From PNAI01 sp964575715 (GTDB lineage Bacteria > Pseudomonadota > Alphaproteobacteria > Rhizobiales > Xanthobacteraceae), in assembly GCA_964575715.1 (NCBI GenBank), contig CAZNSG010000265.1:1-20051 (forward strand): 20,051 bases of DNA. The letters are read 5' to 3'. Shown one piece after another: positions 15,559 to 20,051 of the stretch (within the stretch, counting starts at the first letter, position 1; every line of letters begins with the position of its first letter). Made by a program: the position numbers and the translations under genes. The notes under the pieces were generated by a model. The model searched no databases. It was not told the DNA's origin and was given only the letters and a program-made list of their open reading frames with translations.

Positions 15559-15676
15559 TGTAGGGTGGGCAAAGGCGCGCAAGCGCCGTGCCCACGTCAA
15601 TAGGGTGGTGTCGTATAGTGCAGTCACCGGGTGAGATTATGAAACGGTGGGCACGCTTTGCTTTGCCCACCCTACA
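15559..15676. repeat. REPIN-like paired GTGGGC repeat, copy A
   Basis: Two inverted repeat halves, 15559-15595 and 15647-15676. The outer 16 bases, TGTAGGGTGGGCAAAG and CTTTGCCCACCCTACA, are perfect inverted copies. Each half also forms its own GTGGGC...GCCCAC hairpin. It sits between the convergent NicO and multicopper oxidase genes, where it may also act as a transcription barrier. Same family as the repeats bracketing the transposase gene at 18132-18662. Confidence 0.9.
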
Positions 15677-15708
15677 TTCCGTACGCTCAGCCGCAGTGCG
15701 CGCAGCGT

Positions 15709-17220
15709 TCAAGTGCAGGTGTATTGCCCCATCATGCCGGCGTCCTCGTGTTCGAGAATGTGGCAATGGAACATGAAGGGATGGCTGCGCCCGGCCGGTT
15801 GCGTTAGCGGGACCAGGATTTGCGCCTCGCGGTTGACCAATACGGTGTCCTTCCAGCCTTGCAGATGCGGCGGCGGCGCGCGTCCGTTCAACGACAGAAT
15901 CTGGAACTGGGTGCCGTGCACATGAAACGGGTGCGCCATGGACTGCGCGGCGATCTCCCACAATTCCATGGTGCCGAGCTTGGCCTCGACGTCAATCCGC
16001 TCCATGTCAAACGGCCGGCCATTGATGGCCATCATCGAATCCATGCCGCCACCGCGGCCGGATCCCATGCCGCCGCCGCGGCCCATTCCGCCCATTCCCC
16101 CCATCATGCCGCCCATCATCATGTCGTTGAGCATGAACTGGCGCCGCGCCACGGCGCGGGAGCGATCGAGACGTGGAAATGGAACCAATGCCTGCGGCAA
16201 CGATTTGACGGCAACCGGCTTGGCGCGATCGACTGTGAATTTCATCACATCGGCGCCAGCGGTGAACCGCGGACCACCGCCCATCATCATTCCCATCATC
16301 GGCAGATTGTTGTCCGGGCCGGTCGCAAGCACAGCGTCCGCGCCATTGGTAAAATCGACCAGCACCTCGTAACGCTCGCCGGGCGCGATTTGCAGGCTGC
16401 GCATAGCCACCGGTGCTGCGAGGTAGCCGCCGTCGGAGGCGATGACGTGGAAGCTGCGGCCATCAGAGAAGCGCAGATCGAAAATCCGCGCATTGGCGCC
16501 GTTGAGCAGCCGCAGCCGCACCAGGCCCGCCGGCACGCGCGCGTGCGGCGATGCGACGCCATTGACGATGACGGTGTCGCCGCGGAAACCGCCCATCACA
16601 TCCATCGGGCTCGGGTCGTAGAGCGGCGCACCGCCGCGCGCAAATACGCGGTCTTGCAGAATGAGCGGCAGATCGTCGATGCCGTGGCTGCGCGGCAGGC
16701 CGATGCGCGCGCCGCTGCCGTCCTCTACGATCAGCATGCCGGCCAGCCCGGAATAGACCTGCCGCGCGGTATCGCCATGTGGATGCGGATGGAACCAAGC
16801 GGTGGTCTCGGGCTGATCGATGCGCAGCGCCGGCTTCCATGTCGCCCCTGGCGCGATGGTGTTGTGCGGTCCACCGTCAACCTCGCTCGGGATGACGAGC
16901 CCGTGCCAGTGCACCGTGGTCGCCTGGTTCATTTTGTTTTCGATGGCGAACGCGGTGCTCTGACCGCGCGCAACCCGAATGACCGGCCCGAGTACGGGCG
17001 CCGAATAGCCGTAGGCCGCCACGGGCTGGCCTGGACGGTAGGCGTGCATGCCCTTCGCCATCGTCAATGACACCGCGTTGCCGTTGGCCGCGGCATCGAT
17101 GAGTTGCGGGATGGGCAGCGGCGTCTCGAATGGCGCCGCGATCGCGCGCGAGCCGGATCGGGTCAGGATGGCGGCGCTTGAGAGCGCGGTGGCGGCGAGA
17201 AAATGTCTTCGCGTCAGCAT
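15709..17220 (-). CDS. Multicopper oxidase, CueO-like, Tat-exported
   Basis: 503 residues. The N-terminus MLTRRHFLAATAL carries a twin-arginine signal, so it is probably exported folded to the periplasm. All four copper-ligand motifs are present: HWHG (104-107), HPHPHGD (144-150), HPFHVHG (430-436) and HCHILEHEDAGMM (485-497, with Cys486, His491 and Met496 at the type-1 site). This pattern resembles CueO/CopA-type cuprous oxidases. A Met/Gly-rich loop at 365-397 (MMMGGMMGGMGGMG) recalls the Met-rich copper-binding segment of CueO. The start at 17220 has GGAGGA about seven bases upstream; an in-frame ATG at 17247 lacks this. An FNR/FixK-type box lies 51-64 bases upstream of the start codon. 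The role is probably Cu(I) oxidation and tolerance. Confidence 0.94.
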   Translation of the reverse strand: MLTRRHFLAATALSSAAILTRSGSRAIAAPFETPLPIPQLIDAAANGNAVSLTMAKGMHAYRPGQPVAAYGYSAPVLGPVIRVARGQSTAFAIENKMNQATTVHWHGLVIPSEVDGGPHNTIAPGATWKPALRIDQPETTAWFHPHPHGDTARQVYSGLAGMLIVEDGSGARIGLPRSHGIDDLPLILQDRVFARGGAPLYDPSPMDVMGGFRGDTVIVNGVASPHARVPAGLVRLRLLNGANARIFDLRFSDGRSFHVIASDGGYLAAPVAMRSLQIAPGERYEVLVDFTNGADAVLATGPDNNLPMMGMMMGGGPRFTAGADVMKFTVDRAKPVAVKSLPQALVPFPRLDRSRAVARRQFMLNDMMMGGMMGGMGGMGRGGGMGSGRGGGMDSMMAINGRPFDMERIDVEAKLGTMELWEIAAQSMAHPFHVHGTQFQILSLNGRAPPPHLQGWKDTVLVNREAQILVPLTQPAGRSHPFMFHCHILEHEDAGMMGQYTCT

Positions 17221-17270
17221 CGGATTCCTCCATGACGCCCCAAACATGCAAATATTTAGATATGATCGTG

Positions 17271-17284
17271 TTGATCTAAATCAA
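17271..17284 (-). promoter_or_regulatory. FNR/FixK-type box upstream of multicopper oxidase
   Basis: TTGATCTAAATCAA is a perfect match to the TTGAT-N4-ATCAA consensus of FNR/FixK/Anr activators. Its centre is about 57 bases before the oxidase start codon. If it sits at -41.5, the transcript would start near 17236 with a 15-base leader, and CATGTT (17243-17248, minus strand) would be the -10 region. No gene is divergent from it, so the oxidase is the obvious target. Confidence 0.7.
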
Positions 17285-17347
17285 GCGCTCGCGGCGGCCG
17301 CGATCACCGCGGCGTGAGCGGCGGCGGCCACCTCTACAATCGTCGTC

Positions 17348-17384
17348 ATTGCCGGGCCGCCGCGCAGCGGCGTGACCCGGCAAT
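17348..17384. repeat. Palindromic repeat ATTGCCGGG...CCCGGCAAT
   Basis: Perfect 9-bp arms at 17348-17356 and 17376-17384 around a GC-rich centre (CGCCG/CGGCG) that itself can pair. It resembles REP-like elements common in Bradyrhizobium-type intergenic DNA. Confidence 0.7.
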
Positions 17385-17428
17385 CCATGGTGCGTTTCAC
17401 CAAGGACAAACTTTCTGTGAGCAGTCGC

Positions 17429-17561
17429 GTAGGGTGGGCAAAGGCGCGTAGCGCCATGCCCACGCGAGGGAAGGCACCCAGAAATGCAGAGTATTTCAAA
17501 ATAGCGGTGGGCACGCTTCGCTTTGCCCACCCTACAGGCTATTTGCCCACCCTACAGGCTA
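17429..17561. repeat. REPIN-like paired GTGGGC repeat, copy B
   Basis: Inverted halves at 17429-17463 (GTAGGGTGGGCAAAGGCGCG...) and 17507-17536 (GTGGGCACGCTTCG...CACCCTACA). The right end is followed by a second copy of a 20-bp unit (17522-17541 and 17542-17561). Same family as copy A and as the repeats around the transposase. Confidence 0.9.
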
Positions 17562-17571
17562 TTGCGCCGGC

Positions 17572-18075
17572 CTAACGTCGCTTTCTCAGATTTCTTTTTG
17601 GCTCACGGAGTTGGCGCTTCACTGAACCCGCATCGGCCCCATTCGTAATCAACCAGACGAGAAAGGGAAATAAAATAAATATTGCGACGACACCAAACAT
17701 CAACCCCCTAATCCAAGGACTTTCTTTCATTTCGGAGAGAATTGGCTCCGCAGTACCCAAGAAGAGGTGTAGCGACAAGATTGCAAAATAGGATGAAAAC
17801 ATTCCAAGAGACGATACAAACCCTACCGAAACAATATCTTTCCAACCGATGCGAAAGCGAATTGCGTAGATCAATGCGACAGCAAACTGCACAACGAGCG
17901 GAATAAAACTAATCTGTCCGCTCGGATTCTTGCTAAGGAAGGCAACTAACTGTGTCCAATCTAGCGTCAGGAACAGTTTCAATAATTCCCAAATTTGCGT
18001 AACTAACAGCGTAGCTATCGCACCTAGCGTCGCCGCAATAATTAGCTGTTTCCAATTCGTTTCAGGACCGCTCAT
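17572..18075 (-). CDS. Small AT-rich membrane protein, unknown function
   Basis: 167 residues from the ATG at 18075, chosen because GAGGA lies five bases upstream; the ATG at 18081 directly abuts that site and further upstream codons fall within the repeat at 18093-18128. Four hydrophobic helices are predicted (about 10-28, 55-72, 82-105 and 122-143). The protein ends in a basic tail, REPKRNLRKRR. I do not recognise the family. Base composition is unlike the neighbours: 17641-17700 has only 21 G/C in 60 bases. The gene lies between copy B and copy C of the GTGGGC repeat, which suggests acquired DNA. Confidence 0.68.
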   Translation of the reverse strand: MSGPETNWKQLIIAATLGAIATLLVTQIWELLKLFLTLDWTQLVAFLSKNPSGQISFIPLVVQFAVALIYAIRFRIGWKDIVSVGFVSSLGMFSSYFAILSLHLFLGTAEPILSEMKESPWIRGLMFGVVAIFILFPFLVWLITNGADAGSVKRQLREPKRNLRKRR

Positions 18076-18092
18076 TACCATCCTCAGCAACC

Positions 18093-18128
18093 GTGGGGTG
18101 GGCAAAGGCGCGTGGTGCCGTACCCACA
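18093..18128. repeat. GTGGGC repeat, copy C (3' side of transposase gene)
   Basis: GTGGGGTGGGCAAAGGCGCG...GTACCCAC matches the left half of copies A and B. It ends four bases from the stop codon of the transposase gene and is inverted relative to the outer end of copy D on the far side. Confidence 0.85.
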
Positions 18129-18131
18129 CAA

Positions 18132-18662
18132 TCATTCTCCAAACGAACCTATCATATCGCCGACGTCGCCGCCCCAATCCAGCGGCAACACGCCGCGCGC
18201 CACATGACTATGGAAACTGCTATGAGGCCAATCGCGCACCCGCGAAACAAACCCATGTCTTACGGGATTGAAGTGGATGTAATCGACGTGGCGCGCCAGA
18301 TCGGCATCGTCACGGATTACATGTTCCCAATAACGGCGCCGCCATATTCCTTTTTCTCGCTTGGCAACCTTGCTCGGTGAGCGCGAATCCGCGCCGGGAA
18401 GACCGCGCGAAAAACCGCTCTTGATGAGATTCCAGCGCAATGGGAAATCCGCATCGGTCGCGGGCAGCGACCAGATCGCGTGCAAGTGGTCCGGCAGAAT
18501 GCAAATCGCAATCGTCTCGAAGGGGTAACGATCCTGAACAGACCTGCAGATGCGCCGCAATCGATCGATATGCCGCACCAGGAGATCGTCCGACCGGTCG
18601 GCAAGCGTCACGGTAAAGAAAAAAGTTCCGCCCGCGATGTTGGCGCGCCGATATCGCGACAT
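18132..18662 (-). CDS. REP-associated tyrosine transposase (RAYT)
   Basis: 176-residue HUH-type Y1 single-strand DNA transposase, related to IS200/IS605 TnpA. The metal-binding HUH motif is PDHLH (His59, His61). The catalytic tyrosine is Tyr128 in VDYIHFNPVRHGFV, the RAYT hallmark. The stretch GIWRRRYWEHVIRDDADLARH and the end WPHSSFHSHVARGVLPLDWG also fit the family. The frame is intact with no missing catalytic residue, so it may be active. It is closely bracketed by inverted GTGGGC repeats (copies C and D). RAYTs cut and move REP sequences, normally as a domesticated single-copy gene. Confidence 0.93.
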   Translation of the reverse strand: MSRYRRANIAGGTFFFTVTLADRSDDLLVRHIDRLRRICRSVQDRYPFETIAICILPDHLHAIWSLPATDADFPLRWNLIKSGFSRGLPGADSRSPSKVAKREKGIWRRRYWEHVIRDDADLARHVDYIHFNPVRHGFVSRVRDWPHSSFHSHVARGVLPLDWGGDVGDMIGSFGE

Positions 18663-18709
18663 GACGCGATTATAAATCGCTTATGCCGCGTGGGGATCAT
18701 AATTTTCGC

Positions 18710-18781
18710 GTGGGCACGGCGCGGAGCCTGTACTCGGACGGCGCGTAGCGCCGATCCGGGTGCGCCTTTGCCCACCCTACA
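18710..18781. repeat. GTGGGC repeat, copy D (5' side of transposase gene)
   Basis: It starts GTGGGCACGGCGCGG and ends GCGCCTTTGCCCACCCTACA, the reverse complement of the left end of copies A and B. With copy C it gives the transposase unit inverted ends over 18093-18781. It also lies between the transposase and the solute-binding-protein gene. Confidence 0.85.
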
Positions 18782-18801
18782 ATTAAAAATAGTCGCAGCC
18801 G

Positions 18802-19779
18802 CTACCAATTCATCAGCTTCTTGGTGGCCTGCTCGTTGTCTTTGAGGAATTGGCGGTAGTCCGCGCCCTTGATCACGCGCGGCTCCAGGCTGAGCTTCTC
18901 GGCCTTTTCCTTGTGCTCCTTGGTCGTGATGGTTTTTTCGAGGAAACCGATCAGCGCCGTCTCAATATCCTTCGGCAGATTCGCGGGCCCCGCGATGCCG
19001 CGTGACACCGCCCACACCTCGTCGAAGCCCTGCTCGCGGAACGTCGGCACATTGGGGAGGAATTCCGACCGCTTGTCCGCCATGACGCCGAGCGGGCGGA
19101 CCAATCCGGCCTTCACGTCCTCCGCGCCCTCGCTGACGTTGCAGGCGTAAACCTCGATATTGCCGCCCAGCACCTGGGTCTTGCCTTCGGGCGTGCCGCG
19201 GAATTGGACCATCTGGAAACTCGTTCCGGTCTTGGCGCCGATACCGAGCACGGCGATGTGATCGTCAGTGCCGTAGCCGCCGCCGTTGAGCGTGATGGTC
19301 CCCGGGCGCTTTTTCGCTTCATCGATCACGTCCTTCACGGTCTTGAATTTGCTGTCCGGCCGCACAGCCCACATGTTGGGATCGAACACGTGATTGATCA
19401 GCGGCGTGAAGCTTTCCAAGTTTTCCTTGCGATTGCCGCCTTGCTGCTTGTCGAGATATCCGGCGAACATGCTTGGCGCGTTGATATAGCCGATGGTGTA
19501 GCCGTCCGGCGTTGAAGCTGCGAGCGAACCCCAGCCGACCCAGCCGCCGCCGCCAACACGATTCTCGACCGTCACCGGCTTGCCAAAAATGGGTTCGAGA
19601 TCTCGGGCGAGGAGCCGCGCGGAAATATCGCTGCCGCCGCCCGCGCTGTAGGGCACGACCACAGTCAGTCCGCGCGCTGGAAATTGCTGCGCCGCGCCCG
19701 GTCGAATGCCGGCCATGGACAGCGCGGCCGCGCCGGCGCCGGTTGCAACGAAATTTCGTCTGTTGATGATCGATGTCAT
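18802..19779 (-). CDS. Bug/TctC-family tripartite tricarboxylate-type solute-binding protein
   Basis: 325-residue periplasmic binding protein of the Bug (Bordetella uptake gene)/TctC family, the usual length. The N-terminus NRRNFVATGAGAAALSMAG is twin-arginine-like, with cleavage near AAQQ. The mature protein opens with the family pattern FPARGLTVVVPYSAGGGSDISARLLA and later has TPDGYTIGY and LPNVPTFREQGF. Such proteins bind carboxylates or other small organic molecules. No TctA/TctB membrane genes are adjacent, which is common for orphan Bug proteins. The start at 19779 has AGGGGAC about seven bases upstream. Confidence 0.93.
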   Translation of the reverse strand: MTSIINRRNFVATGAGAAALSMAGIRPGAAQQFPARGLTVVVPYSAGGGSDISARLLARDLEPIFGKPVTVENRVGGGGWVGWGSLAASTPDGYTIGYINAPSMFAGYLDKQQGGNRKENLESFTPLINHVFDPNMWAVRPDSKFKTVKDVIDEAKKRPGTITLNGGGYGTDDHIAVLGIGAKTGTSFQMVQFRGTPEGKTQVLGGNIEVYACNVSEGAEDVKAGLVRPLGVMADKRSEFLPNVPTFREQGFDEVWAVSRGIAGPANLPKDIETALIGFLEKTITTKEHKEKAEKLSLEPRVIKGADYRQFLKDNEQATKKLMNW

Positions 19780-19810
19780 GGTCGTCCCCTGTTCAAGTAG
19801 CTGACAGCAC

Positions 19811-19926
19811 GTAGGATGGGTTGAGCCATAAGCGCGTTTACGCGCGTCTTCGACGCGCTATGGCGAAACCCATCGCGATCATCCACGTTTGAGATGATGG
19901 GTTTCGCGATGCTCAACCCATCCTTC
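19811..19926. repeat. Paired inverted repeat of another family (GGATGGGTTGAGC)
   Basis: Outer arms GGATGGGTTGAGC (19814-19826) and GCTCAACCCATCC (19911-19923) are perfect. Inner arms GCGAAACCCATC (19863-19874) and GATGGGTTTCGC (19896-19907) are perfect too. The overall size of about 116 bp and the paired build resemble copies A and B but the sequence is different. It lies upstream of the Bug gene. The rest of 19927-20051 shows no gene. Confidence 0.82.
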
Positions 19927-20051
19927 TGTAACGGGCGTTGATCAGTCAATCCCTTTTTGCGTTGTCCTTTCGCCGGGCTCTCGCTTCTGTCCGGGGTCGG
20001 CGCAAGGCCGCCACCTGATGGGGTCTGATGAGGATGAGGCCGGCCAATCTA

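Larger units (their letters stand above)
17221..17571. other. Intergenic region of 351 bp, promoter plus repeats
   Basis: It holds the multicopper oxidase promoter region with an FNR/FixK-type box (17271-17284), a palindromic element ATTGCCGGG...CCCGGCAAT (17348-17384), and REPIN-like copy B (17429-17561). Frames reading through the repeats (with FAHPT-like peptides) are products of the repeats and not genes. Confidence 0.7.

Noticed and set aside
15559..15676. Possible intrinsic terminator between convergent genes
   Set aside because: Stem-forming but with no T-run, and the same sequence recurs elsewhere; treated as a mobile repeat that may secondarily affect transcription.
15820..17070. 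His-rich plus-strand frame of 416 codons opposite the multicopper oxidase
   Set aside because: The many histidines come from antisense of Met codons in the oxidase; it has no ribosome site or domain and must not be taken as a metal-binding protein.
17276..17530. Small minus-strand frames containing FAHPT-like peptides
   Set aside because: They are translations of the GTGGGC repeat; such peptides arise wherever the repeat is read.
17429..18781. CRISPR-like array
   Set aside because: Repeats are inverted, few, and unevenly spaced, with no regular spacers and no cas genes.

Overview
The window looks like a chromosomal segment of a high-GC alphaproteobacterium of the order Hyphomicrobiales, in the Bradyrhizobium / Nitrobacteraceae / Xanthobacteraceae neighbourhood. 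This is an inference from codon use, the protein families and the density of palindromic intergenic repeats; no rRNA, tRNA or marker gene allows a firm assignment. No CRISPR array, tRNA, rRNA or prophage was seen.

Layout. Positions 188-6644 hold mostly housekeeping genes: a CorA-type Mg2+ channel (minus), a lipoprotein L,D-transpeptidase followed by a clear intrinsic terminator, an AMP-forming acyl-CoA ligase, a DUF1499 membrane protein, and a metallo-beta-lactamase-fold hydrolase whose 3' end overlaps the DUF1499 gene. An orphan RND/MMPL-type transporter (6914-9301) and a small secreted protein (minus) follow. From 14547 down to 10173 there is a probable three-gene minus-strand operon. It encodes a DMT/EamA permease with a 62-residue tail containing 23 histidines, a luciferase-like flavin monooxygenase, and a secreted protein joining a carboxypeptidase-regulatory-like domain, one CxxCH haem-type motif and a beta-propeller.

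Positions 13489-17220 look like a metal-handling neighbourhood. The His-tailed permease is divergent from a NicO/RcnA-like Ni/Co transporter, which converges on a Tat-exported, Met-rich multicopper oxidase. Upstream of the oxidase is a perfect FNR/FixK-type box, suggesting control by oxygen.

Positions 17429-18781 are repeat-rich accessory DNA. A small AT-rich membrane-protein gene and an intact REP-associated tyrosine transposase (RAYT) lie there. The RAYT is bracketed by inverted copies of a GTGGGC...GCCCAC repeat, and the same repeat occurs as paired, RAYT-less units at 15559-15676 and 17429-17561. This reads as an autonomous RAYT unit plus its miniature REPIN-like derivatives, and is the most interesting system in the window. 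A Bug/TctC solute-binding protein (minus) and another paired-repeat element end the window.

At least five further palindromic repeat types occupy intergenic gaps (17-40, 1502-1603, 4669-4838, 14565-14746, 17348-17384, 19811-19926).
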